A stretch of 64,000 bases of DNA from Psychromonas arctica DSM 14288 (lineage in GTDB: Bacteria; Pseudomonadota; Gammaproteobacteria; Enterobacterales; Psychromonadaceae). Positions 43,919-55,014 of this stretch are shown piece by piece; position 1 is the first letter of the stretch; each line of letters begins with the position of its first letter. The stretch lies in NCBI RefSeq assembly GCF_000482725.1, contig NZ_AXWP01000001.1, forward strand, positions 318,173 through 382,172, read 5' to 3'. Made by a program: the position numbers and the translations under genes. A model generated the notes under the pieces. That model made no database searches. It was not told where the DNA came from and saw only the letters and a program-made list of their open reading frames with translations.

Positions 43919-46900
43919 ATGTCAAAAAAGCAAACCACCAACCCTGCGTCAGATAAGCGACTCAACTCTCGCTTGCAAGAAACGCCGATTGCAATTGTTG
44001 GTATGGCTTCGGTTTTTGCTGAAAGTAAAAACCTGGGACAGTTTTGGGATACTATCGTCAATTCTGTGAATGGCATTCAAGATGTGCCTGAAGATAGATG
44101 GGCAATCGATGATTATTATTCTGCTGACAAAAAAGAAGCGGATAAAAGTTATTGTAAACGGGGTGCTTTTCTACCTGAAATTGATTTTGATCCAATGGAA
44201 TTTGGCTTACCGCCTAACTTATTAGAACTAACAGACATTACTCAGTTAATGGCTTTGGTGGTTGCTCGAGATGTATTAGCAGATGCGGGCGTGAGTGATG
44301 AAAGTAGTTTTGATCGCGATAAAATGGGCATTGTGCTAGGCGTTGGTGGTGGCCAAAAACAAGGGGGACAATTGATGTCTCGCTTACAAGGGCCTGTGCT
44401 TGAAAAAGTATTAAAAGCATCGGGTTTGAGTGAAGATGATACGCAAGTTATCGTCGATAAATTTAAGAAAGCTTATATCCCTTGGGAGGAAAATTCATTT
44501 CCTGGTATGTTAGGTAATGTCATTGCTGGACGAATTGCCAATCGTTTTAACTTCGGCGGTACTAACTGCGTGGTTGATGCTGCTTGTGCGGGCTCTTTAT
44601 CAGCCATTAAAATGGCCGTCTCAGACCTATTAGAATATCGTTCAGACATGATGTTATCGGGCGGTATTTGTTGTGATAACTCGCCCTTTATGTACATGTC
44701 ATTCTCTAAAACGCCCGCGTTTACTGACGGTGATTGTATTCGTCCTTTTGATGATAAATCAAATGGTATGATGATAGGTGAAGGTGTGGGAATGATCGCT
44801 TTAAAACGTTTGGAAGATGCTGAACGTGATGGTGACCGTATCTATTCGGTTATTAAAGGTATCGGTAGTTCATCGGATGGTAAATTTAAATCTATTTATG
44901 CGCCGCGACCTGAAGGCCAATTAAAAGCATTAAAACGTGCTTATCAAGATGCTGGGTTTGACCCAAAAACCTGTGGATTAATTGAAGCACATGGAACGGG
45001 CACCAAAGCCGGTGATGCAGCTGAATTTAGAGGGTTAGAGTTACTATTTAGTGAGAATAACGATCAAAAACAACATGTTGCTCTGGGGTCTGTTAAATCT
45101 CAAGTCGGTCATACTAAGGCAGCAGCAGGTGCGGCAGGCTTGATTAAAGCTTCATTAGCCTTACACCATAAAGTGTTACCTGCGACCATTAATGTTGATA
45201 AACCAAATCAAAATTTAGACATCGAAAATACACCGCTTTATATCAACACTGAAACCAGACCATGGATGCAACGTGCTGATGGTGTAAAACGTCAAGCAGG
45301 TGTTAGCTCATTTGGTTTTGGTGGGACTAATTTTCACTTAGTATTAGAAGAATACACACAAAGTCAACAAGGTGCATACCGCTTAAATGAGGTAGCACAA
45401 ACGTTATTATTTACTGCAGATAATAAACAAGCATTGATTAATACCTTACAAACTGAGTTAGCGTTATTACAAGTAGACATTGAACTACAACCTTATGCGC
45501 TTAATCAGTTGATCCTTTCTTACCCTATTAAGAAAGTTGCTGAGCAACAAGCTCGTTGTGGTTTTGTTGCAAAAGGGATTGAGCAAACCATCCAACTGTT
45601 GCAACAAATGATCCAGCAATTAAGCATTGACCAAAGTAGTGAATGGTCAGCACCTAGTGGACTTTATTACCGAGAACAGGGCATGCAGACAACTGGAAAA
45701 GTAGTGGCTTTATTTTCTGGTCAAGGTTCTCAATATGTCAATATGGGGCGCGAGTTAGTTTGTCATTTCCCAAGTATGATGGCGAGTCAAGTATCGATAG
45801 ACCAACAGTTTCATCAAGCTGGTGAAAATAGCTTATCGCAGTTTGTATATCCTATCCCTGTTTTCGATGAGCAAAAGCATGCTCAACAAGAGTTAGCGTT
45901 AAGAGCGACACAGTATGCTCAACCTGCTATTGGTAGCTTCTCTGTTGGGCTATTCAATACTTTTAAACAAGCAGGATTTAAAGCTGATTTTGCCGCAGGC
46001 CATAGTTTTGGTGAGTTGACCGCTTTATGGGCTGCAGGTGTATTATCTGAAACTGACTTCATGAAGCTTGCGATGGCTCGTGGGCAAGCGATGGCTGCAC
46101 CTAACAGCGATGTGAATGTTGACACTGAAGCGAACAACAAAAAACTTAACAGTAACTATGATTCAGGAAAAATGGCGGCAGTCATTGGAGATGTAATTGT
46201 CATTGAATCTCAAATTAAGCTTATTGATGGCGTGAGCATTGCTAATTACAATGCAAATAATCAAGCCGTTATTGCCGGTACAACGGCAGCAATTGAAACT
46301 GCAACAACGCAGTTAATGGACAGTGGATTTAAGGTGATTGCATTACCGGTTTCAGCTGCATTCCATACGCCATTAGTTGAGCATGCACAGCAACCTTTTG
46401 CTGACGCGATTGACTCTGTTACTTTTAATAAACCTAAAATTGCCGTTTATTCCAACGCAACAGGTCAAGCACACAGCGAAGATCAGCAGCAGATTAAATC
46501 AGCATTAAAAGATCATATTTTACAATCAGTGCAGTTCAGTAAAGAAATAAATAGCTTGTACGATGCAGGTGGCCGAATCTTTGTTGAGTTTGGTCCCAAA
46601 AATATATTAACACGATTAGTTGATAATATTTTAGGTGATAAAAAAGATGTGGTGACCATTGCAACCAATAATAACGCTAAGCAGTGTTCTGATTTGCAAT
46701 TACGTTTAGCCGCTATTCAAATGGCAGTGCTTGGCCTTGAGCTGGACAATATAGACCCTTATTCTGCAGTAGCTCGCCCAACATTTGCACCTAAAAAATC
46801 ACCGCTTGCAATGAAGCTGTCGGGTGCTTCTTATGTTAGTGAAAAAACTAAAAAAGCATTTCAAGATGAGCTAACTGATGATTGGAAAGTGGCACAAGCA

Positions 46901-49900
46901 ACAGCGTCTGCAGATCCAGAAATTAAAGAAGTTATTGTTGAAAAAGTGGTTGAAAAAATAGTAGAGAGGGTGGTAGAAAAAATTGTTTATGTTGATAGCC
47001 AAGGTAAGCCTTTAGCTGATCAAACAGGCGCGAATATTCAAGGCCAAGATAGTCCTCAATTATCTACTAATACTCCTAATAATATCCAACAACTAGCTTC
47101 TAGTATTGAAACTAGCGTAGAGCAATTTGTTAAACATCAATCACAACTTTTATCTGTGCACCAAGCCTATTTAGAAGGCCCAAATCAATATGCTGATACC
47201 TTTAAAACGGTACTTACTGCACAAGCGGGCCAACAAAAATTGCCCGACGGTTTAGATAGAACGTTAGCTATGTACCATGATTTCCAAACAGAAACATTAC
47301 GAGTACATGAAACTTACTTGAATAACCAAACTGATAACATGCAACAAATGTTGAACAATGTCTCAGCTATTGAATTAGGTTCTGAACAGTCAAATAATAC
47401 GCTAGACAATAATGCTGTAAACACCACATCTAAGCGTTCATCGAACATTACATCAAGTATCGCATCAAGCATTACAGCAAATAATGCAGTGGAAAATTCA
47501 TCGAACAATACAAATAGTTCTGCTGCAATAGCAGAGTCAAATGACGTTGCCCGTACGAGTCCATCTCAACTGGATGTTCTACAACAATTAAATGCAACAC
47601 ACCAAACTATTCAACCTCAGCAAACTAAGGCATCGGCTGACTTAGTTAAAGTGCCAGTTGCCTCTGTTGATGCTCAAGCGATTGCAACCACCATGCTCGA
47701 GGTCGTGGCTGATAAAACTGGTTATCCTACTGAAATGTTAGAACTAAGCATGGACATGGAAGCGGACCTAGGTATTGATTCGATTAAACGAGTTGAGATA
47801 TTAGGGGCAGTACAAGACCAAATTACTGATTTACCTGAACTAGATGCTGAGCAATTATCTCAAATGCGCACGTTAGCAGAAATTGTTACTTATATGAACG
47901 AAGTGATGACAACGGTTGCTGAGCCTATTAAGCAAAATTTTACCAACGCAACCGACTCTGCTGCGCATTTTGAAGCGGCAACATCTTCAATCCTTGTCGA
48001 TATCAACACGATTGAAATAATCATGCTCGAGGTCGTGGCAGATAAAACAGGATATCCTACTGAGATGCTAGAACTTAGTATGGACATGGAAGCGGACTTG
48101 GGAATTGATTCAATCAAACGTGTTGAAATCTTAGGTGCAGTGCAAGATGAAATTAGTGACTTGCCCGAGTTAGATGCAGAGCAGTTATCTCAAATGCGCA
48201 CGTTAGCAGAAATTGTCACTTACATGAATCAAGTAATGACATCGGTTACTGGCCAAGTTAGTCCTGTCATTCAGGTTGATATCGACGTGATTGAGAAAGT
48301 TATGTTGACGGTCGTTGCTGATAAAACCGGTTATCCAACAGAGATGTTGGAATTAGGCATGGATATGGAAGCTGATTTAGGCATTGATTCCATTAAACGA
48401 GTTGAGATATTAGGGGCTGTACAAGACGAAATTTCCGATTTACCTGAATTAGACGCCGAGCAGTTATCGCAAATGCGCACGTTAGCGGAAATTGTTACTT
48501 ATATGAATCAGGTGATGGCTTCTGTAAATGTTCATGCGAATAGCAACATAAAGACCAACGATGACGTATTGAATGCCTCAGTGTCAAATGTCGTAGATTC
48601 AACTGCTATATTTACACCTAATCATACCGATATCAATGCAATTGAACGTGTCATGTTATCGGTAGTATCTGATAAAACAGGATACCCAACTGAAATGCTG
48701 GAATTAGGCATGGATATGGAAGCAGACTTAGGTATTGATTCCATTAAACGTGTTGAAATTTTAGGTGCAGTGCAAGATCAAATCACGGATTTACCCGAGT
48801 TAGATGCTGAGCAATTATCGCAAATGCGTACGTTAGCTGAAATCGTTAATTATATGCATTCAGTGACTACGCCTAATACAGTCAATACAATTGAACCTTT
48901 AGCGGTCAATAATAATGACAAAGTTACGTCGCAAAATAATGATAATAGTACTGCTTATTTGAGTATTGACTTGAATCATATTGAAAAAGTCATGTTCAAT
49001 GTGGTGGCGGATAAAACCGGCTATCCAACTGAAATGCTTGAGCTAAGTATGGACATGGAAGCTGACTTAGGGATCGATTCAATCAAACGTGTTGAAATAT
49101 TAGGCGCTGTGCAAGATGAAATTAGTGACTTGCCTGAGTTAGATGCAGAACAATTATCACAAATGCGTACTCTGGCTGAAATTGTTAACTATATGCATTC
49201 AGTGTTGATACCAAACCCTGCACCTGGCGCACACGGCAATGATAATGAGGTAAACGGTGCTGAAAATATTGTTAACCGTATAACAGTGGATCTTAATCAT
49301 ATTGAGAAAGTGATGCTGACTGTGGTGGCGGATAAAACCGGTTATCCAGTCGAAATGTTGGAATTAGGTATGGATATGGAAGCAGACTTGGGGATTGATT
49401 CAATCAAACGTGTTGAAATTTTAGGCGCAGTGCAAGATGAAATTACCGACCTTCCTGAATTAGATGCTGAGCAGTTATCGCAAATGCGTACATTAGACGA
49501 AATTATTCAATATATGCATACCGTTCAATCAAGCTCAATTGAGTTGCCGACTTTAACACCTTTACATACTATCGGTTCTCCTTCAACGGCTGCAGACAAT
49601 AACTTTGAACCCACTGTTGTGGCTAATCCTTCACCTAGTGCGACGGTAGAAATAAAAAAGCTTGCTGCACTTGAGTGTTTGGACTCAAGTGTTGAAAACA
49701 AAAATTTACTGCTGGTTAATGATGGTTTAGACAGCGGTGTATTAATCGCAAATGAATTATCTGCATTAGGTTGGAATGTAAGTGTACTTACCCCTACATG
49801 GGTGGAAGAAAGTATAACTAAATGTTTTGTTGATGATATTGAGCATTTAATCTTGGCTGATTTAATAGAAGATTCATTACAATCTTTATTAAAAAGCAAA

Positions 49901-52129
49901 AACGAATGGCAATCCATCATCTATTTGCACCCCAAAACGGTGATTGAGGGGATTACCTTTTCTACGGATAATAAGAAAGGGTTACAACTTGCTTTTCTAT
50001 TAGCGAAGTTGAGTAAACTGAATCAAATAAATAATGGTGACCGTGCATCATTTTTGGTATTAACTCGACAAGGTGGCGATTTTGCTACCCATAATGTCGA
50101 GAAAAAAGCAGATCTTGTGCAAGGTGGTTTATCTGGTTTAGTGAAAACGTTAGCTCACGAATGGGATAATGTATTCTGTCGTATTCTTGATGTCCCTACC
50201 AAGTACGGCGCAGCGAAAGTAGCGAAAATAGTACTGGGTGAACTTAACGATAAACAGATGCTACCGGTTGAAGTCGGTTTTAATCAACAGGGGCGTTTAT
50301 CATTAGTGGCTAAAACCACTGATAGTTATGCATTAGACAGCGATAGTAAGTTAGGTCATCATGCAGTTTTTCTGGTCAGTGGTGGCGCAAAAGGTGTCAC
50401 GGCGCATTGTGTGATCGAAATTGCTAAGCAATATCAATGTAAATTTATCTTGCTAGGACGTTCAAGTTATCAAGCTAAGGAAGATGATTGGTCACTAAGT
50501 CATGCCACTGAAAGTGAGTTAAAGAAAGCTGCAATGCAATATTTACTCAATAACGGTGAAAAACCGAGTCCTAAATTGATAAAACAATTGATTGGGCCGG
50601 TATTAGCAAACCGTGAAATAACACAAACACTACAAAGTATTGAAGCGTTTGGTGGTATTGCTGAGTATGTTAGCGCAGATGTGTGTGATCAAGATAACCT
50701 TAAAAAAGTCGTTCAACCTATTTGTGACGTATGGGGACCTATCACTGGTGTTATACATGGTGCAGGCGTTTTGGCAGATAAGTTTATAGAGCAAAAAACA
50801 CTGGCTGAGTTTGATCAAGTTTATAACACTAAAATACAAGGTTTAGATGCGTTATTAGCTTGTTGTGAGTTAAGTCAATTGCAACACTTAGTTTTATTTT
50901 CCTCTGCAGCTGGGTTCTATGGTAACCCTGGGCAATCAGACTATGCTATTGCCAATGAAATTCTTAATAAAGCTGCTTATCGCTTTAAAGCTTTATATCC
51001 AGCGGCACAAGTGCTTAGTTTTAACTGGGGACCTTGGGACGGCGGCATGGTAACACCTGAGCTGAAACGTATGTTTGATGAGCGTGGTGTGTACATTATT
51101 CCTATTCAATCAGGGGCGATGTTATTAGCCAGTGAATTGGCGGCAAACAGTAATCGTTGTGTACAGATCGTGGTGGGCACTGATATGTCGGGTAGTGGTG
51201 CTGAAGTTGATACTGAATCTGAGCATTTGCAGAACAGTGCAGTAGATAAAGTGAGTGAAACAGTGACTCCCTTAACGCATCGGGTTACAAAATCCTTCAA
51301 TCACGGGGATAGTTTATTCATTGCTGACCATAAAATTGATGGACAGCAGGTATTACCGACTGTTTGTGCAATGGCGTGGATGCGCTCAACTTGCGAAGCG
51401 TTATATCCTGATTATTGTTATCAAAGTCTTGAGCACTTTAAATTATTAAAAGGTATTGTTTTTGATGGGCAAGAAGCTAAACAATATGTGCTCGATACTA
51501 AAATAGTTGCAGAGTCTGACGCATCTGTTGCGATTGAAGTGGTTGTGAGTAGTGAAAAAGAATCTGCTAAACCATTTTTTCATTATCGTGCTGTCATTAA
51601 TTTACTTAAATCTGCCGTCAATACCAATGCAGAGCAAATAATGTATCAAGGCATTCTTCCGCAACGTGTTAAAAAACAATCTCCGGAAGCTAAAGCCTTA
51701 TATTCAGATGGCAGTTTATTTCATGGTAAAAGTTTACAGGGTATTAAATACGTTCATCAATTAGATGAGTCTGGATTACTAATTGAATGTGCTATTGAAT
51801 CTACTTCTGTTGCTGCCCAAGGGGAATTTACACTCGCCGATAATAACGTTTTAGCGAATGATTTGGTGTATCAAGCCCTATTAGTTTGGACGAGTAAAAT
51901 AATGAATGCCGGTAGTTTGCCTACTAGCACGCAACAGTGGCAGTTATTCCGTGATGTTAAAGTAGGTGAAGACTTCTTTATCAAACTGAACATTATCAAG
52001 CAATCAGGACAATCTGTGCTTGGCGATGTTTTGTTAATTGATCAGGAAAATCGTATTATTAGTAAAATTACAGCGGCTGAAGTGACCTGTAGTGCAAGTT
52101 TACGTGATTTATTTAAGGCTAGCGCTTAA
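43919..52129 (+). CDS. pfaA: PUFA synthase subunit PfaA (KS-AT-6xACP-KR-DH)
   Basis: PfaA is the largest, iterative subunit of the anaerobic-type PUFA synthase that builds EPA or DHA. Its 2736 residues carry, in order: ketosynthase (1-460, Cys223 in VDAACAGSLS, HGTGT and GHTKAAAG); malonyl acyltransferase (about 590-900, Ser696 in GHSFGE); a linker rich in VEK[VI] repeats near 1005; six acyl carrier proteins (Ser1288, 1398, 1491, 1608, 1721, 1828); ketoreductase (about 2150 onward, SGGAKGVT and YAIANE); and a DH-like C-terminus (2440-2700). I start at ATG 43919, which has TTGGAGAA 5 bases upstream. The carrier proteins require PfaE, absent here. Confidence 0.97.
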   Translation: MSKKQTTNPASDKRLNSRLQETPIAIVGMASVFAESKNLGQFWDTIVNSVNGIQDVPEDRWAIDDYYSADKKEADKSYCKRGAFLPEIDFDPMEFGLPPNLLELTDITQLMALVVARDVLADAGVSDESSFDRDKMGIVLGVGGGQKQGGQLMSRLQGPVLEKVLKASGLSEDDTQVIVDKFKKAYIPWEENSFPGMLGNVIAGRIANRFNFGGTNCVVDAACAGSLSAIKMAVSDLLEYRSDMMLSGGICCDNSPFMYMSFSKTPAFTDGDCIRPFDDKSNGMMIGEGVGMIALKRLEDAERDGDRIYSVIKGIGSSSDGKFKSIYAPRPEGQLKALKRAYQDAGFDPKTCGLIEAHGTGTKAGDAAEFRGLELLFSENNDQKQHVALGSVKSQVGHTKAAAGAAGLIKASLALHHKVLPATINVDKPNQNLDIENTPLYINTETRPWMQRADGVKRQAGVSSFGFGGTNFHLVLEEYTQSQQGAYRLNEVAQTLLFTADNKQALINTLQTELALLQVDIELQPYALNQLILSYPIKKVAEQQARCGFVAKGIEQTIQLLQQMIQQLSIDQSSEWSAPSGLYYREQGMQTTGKVVALFSGQGSQYVNMGRELVCHFPSMMASQVSIDQQFHQAGENSLSQFVYPIPVFDEQKHAQQELALRATQYAQPAIGSFSVGLFNTFKQAGFKADFAAGHSFGELTALWAAGVLSETDFMKLAMARGQAMAAPNSDVNVDTEANNKKLNSNYDSGKMAAVIGDVIVIESQIKLIDGVSIANYNANNQAVIAGTTAAIETATTQLMDSGFKVIALPVSAAFHTPLVEHAQQPFADAIDSVTFNKPKIAVYSNATGQAHSEDQQQIKSALKDHILQSVQFSKEINSLYDAGGRIFVEFGPKNILTRLVDNILGDKKDVVTIATNNNAKQCSDLQLRLAAIQMAVLGLELDNIDPYSAVARPTFAPKKSPLAMKLSGASYVSEKTKKAFQDELTDDWKVAQATASADPEIKEVIVEKVVEKIVERVVEKIVYVDSQGKPLADQTGANIQGQDSPQLSTNTPNNIQQLASSIETSVEQFVKHQSQLLSVHQAYLEGPNQYADTFKTVLTAQAGQQKLPDGLDRTLAMYHDFQTETLRVHETYLNNQTDNMQQMLNNVSAIELGSEQSNNTLDNNAVNTTSKRSSNITSSIASSITANNAVENSSNNTNSSAAIAESNDVARTSPSQLDVLQQLNATHQTIQPQQTKASADLVKVPVASVDAQAIATTMLEVVADKTGYPTEMLELSMDMEADLGIDSIKRVEILGAVQDQITDLPELDAEQLSQMRTLAEIVTYMNEVMTTVAEPIKQNFTNATDSAAHFEAATSSILVDINTIEIIMLEVVADKTGYPTEMLELSMDMEADLGIDSIKRVEILGAVQDEISDLPELDAEQLSQMRTLAEIVTYMNQVMTSVTGQVSPVIQVDIDVIEKVMLTVVADKTGYPTEMLELGMDMEADLGIDSIKRVEILGAVQDEISDLPELDAEQLSQMRTLAEIVTYMNQVMASVNVHANSNIKTNDDVLNASVSNVVDSTAIFTPNHTDINAIERVMLSVVSDKTGYPTEMLELGMDMEADLGIDSIKRVEILGAVQDQITDLPELDAEQLSQMRTLAEIVNYMHSVTTPNTVNTIEPLAVNNNDKVTSQNNDNSTAYLSIDLNHIEKVMFNVVADKTGYPTEMLELSMDMEADLGIDSIKRVEILGAVQDEISDLPELDAEQLSQMRTLAEIVNYMHSVLIPNPAPGAHGNDNEVNGAENIVNRITVDLNHIEKVMLTVVADKTGYPVEMLELGMDMEADLGIDSIKRVEILGAVQDEITDLPELDAEQLSQMRTLDEIIQYMHTVQSSSIELPTLTPLHTIGSPSTAADNNFEPTVVANPSPSATVEIKKLAALECLDSSVENKNLLLVNDGLDSGVLIANELSALGWNVSVLTPTWVEESITKCFVDDIEHLILADLIEDSLQSLLKSKNEWQSIIYLHPKTVIEGITFSTDNKKGLQLAFLLAKLSKLNQINNGDRASFLVLTRQGGDFATHNVEKKADLVQGGLSGLVKTLAHEWDNVFCRILDVPTKYGAAKVAKIVLGELNDKQMLPVEVGFNQQGRLSLVAKTTDSYALDSDSKLGHHAVFLVSGGAKGVTAHCVIEIAKQYQCKFILLGRSSYQAKEDDWSLSHATESELKKAAMQYLLNNGEKPSPKLIKQLIGPVLANREITQTLQSIEAFGGIAEYVSADVCDQDNLKKVVQPICDVWGPITGVIHGAGVLADKFIEQKTLAEFDQVYNTKIQGLDALLACCELSQLQHLVLFSSAAGFYGNPGQSDYAIANEILNKAAYRFKALYPAAQVLSFNWGPWDGGMVTPELKRMFDERGVYIIPIQSGAMLLASELAANSNRCVQIVVGTDMSGSGAEVDTESEHLQNSAVDKVSETVTPLTHRVTKSFNHGDSLFIADHKIDGQQVLPTVCAMAWMRSTCEALYPDYCYQSLEHFKLLKGIVFDGQEAKQYVLDTKIVAESDASVAIEVVVSSEKESAKPFFHYRAVINLLKSAVNTNAEQIMYQGILPQRVKKQSPEAKALYSDGSLFHGKSLQGIKYVHQLDESGLLIECAIESTSVAAQGEFTLADNNVLANDLVYQALLVWTSKIMNAGSLPTSTQQWQLFRDVKVGEDFFIKLNIIKQSGQSVLGDVLLIDQENRIISKITAAEVTCSASLRDLFKASA
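47680..49530 (+). repeat. Six tandem ACP-coding repeats in pfaA
   Basis: Six copies encode MDMEADLGIDSIKRVEIL followed by PELDAEQLSQMRT and a helix ending near YM. Modification serines are at codons starting 47780, 48110, 48389, 48740, 49079 and 49400, i.e. 110, 93, 117, 113 and 107 residues apart. Protein cores are nearly identical while the DNA differs at many third positions, and linkers differ in length and sequence (Asn, Ser, Thr-rich). Confidence 0.97.
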
Positions 52130-52131
52130 TC

Positions 52132-55005
52132 ATGCTTGCAGTGATCGGTTTATGGGTACGTTTTGCATCAGTTAATGATACTGATGCATTCGATTATCAT
52201 CTTTACAATAATGAATCGATCTCGCTTTTACGGTCTGCTAATCCACAACAACTAGTGGATGATGCAAAGCAGGTGATTAAACAGTTAGTCACAGTTAATC
52301 ATTTATTAGCGTCAGATGTTCATTTAGTGATAGTCGATGAGATTGATGGTAAGAATAGTGATCAAGTTCAGGAAACGTCGCAACAATCTTCTCTTGAACG
52401 CAAGCCATCACTCTCTGAGCAAATTGGCTTAGAGACCGATGTTTTTAGTGTAACCCCTGTTTTATCAACTACACAAGCATTACGAACAGCTCAACACCTC
52501 TGCTCTGAAACAACGTCTGAAGATAGAGCATTAGAGCGAAAAGCCGTTATTATTCTCTCTGTGAATCAACAGGGTAATGATGGTGTAGCTGCGCTATTAG
52601 TGTGTGATAAAACCTCATATAGCACTCCTTTGTTGAGCGAGCCAGCAGTTAATAGCCCTTCACGGCAATTTTCTTCGTGTCATTGTTATGCGGAAATTAA
52701 TGCAATCTCTTACAAGCCATTAACGGGTCAACAAGCTACCGTCGAGGAGGGGATGAGTCAGCATATACAAGATTTTATATCGACTCATCAGCTGCAGGAC
52801 ATTGAGTCTGTCTTTACTGGTCAGTCTTTTGCTGACTCTCAGTATCGCGTCACTCGAAGTGAACATCAACAAAGCTGGTTAAGTGCTTTTCAATCTTTAT
52901 CTGTTGAAGATGATACATTCCATCTCAAAGGTATTAACAAACATAAAGATACTATTAGTAATAAAGCAGCAAGCCCTGAAAAATCGACTCAACTAACAAC
53001 AGTAGAATGTGTTAACACCGATTCGGCTAATTTTGATGCGTTATTATCATTAGTTGCTGCTGTATTGTGTTTGGATCAACGTTATCGTTTGGGCTGTAAA
53101 CAAAGTATTGTTCCGATGCCTGCTGATCGATCAGTTAAGGATGAAAACTCTGCTTCTAAAGCTGACAACGTTAAAGAAGAAAACTTTCTTAAAGAAAGTA
53201 GTGTTAAAGAAAACAATATTGAGAATGATCGTTTTGTGGAATGGCAGCAATCGCCATTTTATTATTTACCTCACTCCACTAGTTATTTAAGCACACAACA
53301 GACTAATCCCCGTCAGATTATTGTTAGCCATATCCACCATATAAGTACAAGTGTAAGTAAGAATGTAAGTAATGTTGAGCAGACTAAACAAGCTCAAACA
53401 AGTGACTCGTCAATACCGATGACGGCTAAATTAAACTCTATGCATGAGTTAATTAGTGTGTCTGCAGCGACTAATAAACAAAATGAAACATTAACAGTAG
53501 TTAACGGATTTTTGGCTCAACAGCCTTTGAAGCCTGTTATTTTTTGTGCGCCAAACATCAAACAATTAACATATCAGTTAAAGCAAGTATTACTACAGTC
53601 TACAGCTACTTTACCTTCAAAGAAGCGTGGCACTTTTACTGACTTTGTTACACAACAAAACAGTTTATCTTCTGATTTCAACACGCTCACCGATGCTAAA
53701 ACTGACTATAACGCTAAGTCTTATTATTGTGTTGTATTATTAGCCTCTTCTTTTTCAACGTTAAACGAGCAAATTGAATTAGCGTTATCTGGAGTCGTAA
53801 CTGCGCATCAAAATAATAAACCGTGGAAAACGCCAGTTGGCAGTTATTTTTGCGGACAAGCTATAACCGCATCGAAACAACTTAAACCAGCTAGTTTTAT
53901 CTACCCAGGCGTAGGTGCTTTATATGTCAACATGGGCAAAGATCTATTGCGTTTATTTCCGCAGTGTTGGCAAACTTTGTCGATGATCAGTGATGATCTC
54001 GCACATAACCTGCAAGATAATTTAATGACACCTCGTTTAGTCCATGAAACAGATTTTAAGATGTCCGTAGCATTAGAAAAGTCGTTACGCGCAGAGTTGG
54101 CGAATATTGCTGAAGCAGGTGTTAGTTATGCTTGCTTATTAACGGCCATATTCCAACAGCAACTAGGTATAAAAGCGACCAGTGCAGCCGGTTATAGTAT
54201 GGGGGAGGTGAGTATGTTTGCTGCCCTTGATTGCTGGCAAACCCCACAGTTAATGAGCCAACGATTTAGAGAAAGTCACATTTTCACTGAACAGTTATCT
54301 GGCCCTCTAAAACGACTACAAAGCATTTCACAAACAAGCTTCAATAATGACCAATGGGAATCGTATCATCTCAAAGCGGGGATCTTAGACGTTGAATCAG
54401 TGATTGATGGCTTCCCTGGCGTTTATATCACCATTATTAATACGCCTGAGAGTCTAGTAATTGCTGGTGATCCTAAACAATGTCTAGCATTAGCTAAATT
54501 TTTAAACTTACGCGCTATTGCATTGAATGTACCCAATATTATTCACTGTGAACTCGCTAAAAGTGAATATCAAAACATGCTGCGATTGTATTCATTAGCG
54601 ATCAAACAAAAAGTAAGTTGCCAACTGTTCTCTAGTTCTTGTTATTTACCCGTACCTGTTACGGAGAAAGCGATTGCGGTGAGTATTAGTAAATGTTTAA
54701 CCGAGTTGGTTGATTTTCCACGCTTGATAAACAAAATAGCCGCCACTGGTGAACATGTTTTTATTGAGATGGGGGCGGGGAAATCATTGAGTACTTGGAT
54801 TGAACGTATTTTAAAAAACAATCCAAAGCCGATCACTTGTTTATCTGTTAATCAGAAAAATTTAGATGATTATAGTGCTATTTTAAAAACCATTGGCCCA
54901 TTGTTAAGCCTTGGTTATCCTATTAATTTAGAGCCTTTTTTTAATGGGTCATTAATACGTCCGGTTAAAAAAGTGTCTGCTTCAGTACCAGTTTCAGTAT
55001 TATAG
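52132..55005 (+). CDS. pfaB: PUFA synthase subunit PfaB (acyltransferase)
   Basis: The 957-residue protein has a C-terminal acyltransferase-like domain (about 580-940): FIYPGVGALYVNMGKDLLRL, the nucleophile Ser689 in GYSMGEVSMF and a candidate His in NIIHCELAKSE. The first 570 residues are a poorly conserved, ketosynthase-like region without an active-site Cys motif, with a Lys/Glu/Asn-rich low-complexity insert near 335-365. In Moritella-type systems PfaB determines whether EPA or DHA is made. The ATG is two bases after the pfaA stop and has no close Shine-Dalgarno, so translation is probably coupled. Confidence 0.93.
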   Translation: MLAVIGLWVRFASVNDTDAFDYHLYNNESISLLRSANPQQLVDDAKQVIKQLVTVNHLLASDVHLVIVDEIDGKNSDQVQETSQQSSLERKPSLSEQIGLETDVFSVTPVLSTTQALRTAQHLCSETTSEDRALERKAVIILSVNQQGNDGVAALLVCDKTSYSTPLLSEPAVNSPSRQFSSCHCYAEINAISYKPLTGQQATVEEGMSQHIQDFISTHQLQDIESVFTGQSFADSQYRVTRSEHQQSWLSAFQSLSVEDDTFHLKGINKHKDTISNKAASPEKSTQLTTVECVNTDSANFDALLSLVAAVLCLDQRYRLGCKQSIVPMPADRSVKDENSASKADNVKEENFLKESSVKENNIENDRFVEWQQSPFYYLPHSTSYLSTQQTNPRQIIVSHIHHISTSVSKNVSNVEQTKQAQTSDSSIPMTAKLNSMHELISVSAATNKQNETLTVVNGFLAQQPLKPVIFCAPNIKQLTYQLKQVLLQSTATLPSKKRGTFTDFVTQQNSLSSDFNTLTDAKTDYNAKSYYCVVLLASSFSTLNEQIELALSGVVTAHQNNKPWKTPVGSYFCGQAITASKQLKPASFIYPGVGALYVNMGKDLLRLFPQCWQTLSMISDDLAHNLQDNLMTPRLVHETDFKMSVALEKSLRAELANIAEAGVSYACLLTAIFQQQLGIKATSAAGYSMGEVSMFAALDCWQTPQLMSQRFRESHIFTEQLSGPLKRLQSISQTSFNNDQWESYHLKAGILDVESVIDGFPGVYITIINTPESLVIAGDPKQCLALAKFLNLRAIALNVPNIIHCELAKSEYQNMLRLYSLAIKQKVSCQLFSSSCYLPVPVTEKAIAVSISKCLTELVDFPRLINKIAATGEHVFIEMGAGKSLSTWIERILKNNPKPITCLSVNQKNLDDYSAILKTIGPLLSLGYPINLEPFFNGSLIRPVKKVSASVPVSVL

Positions 55006-55014
55006 AGAGTAATT

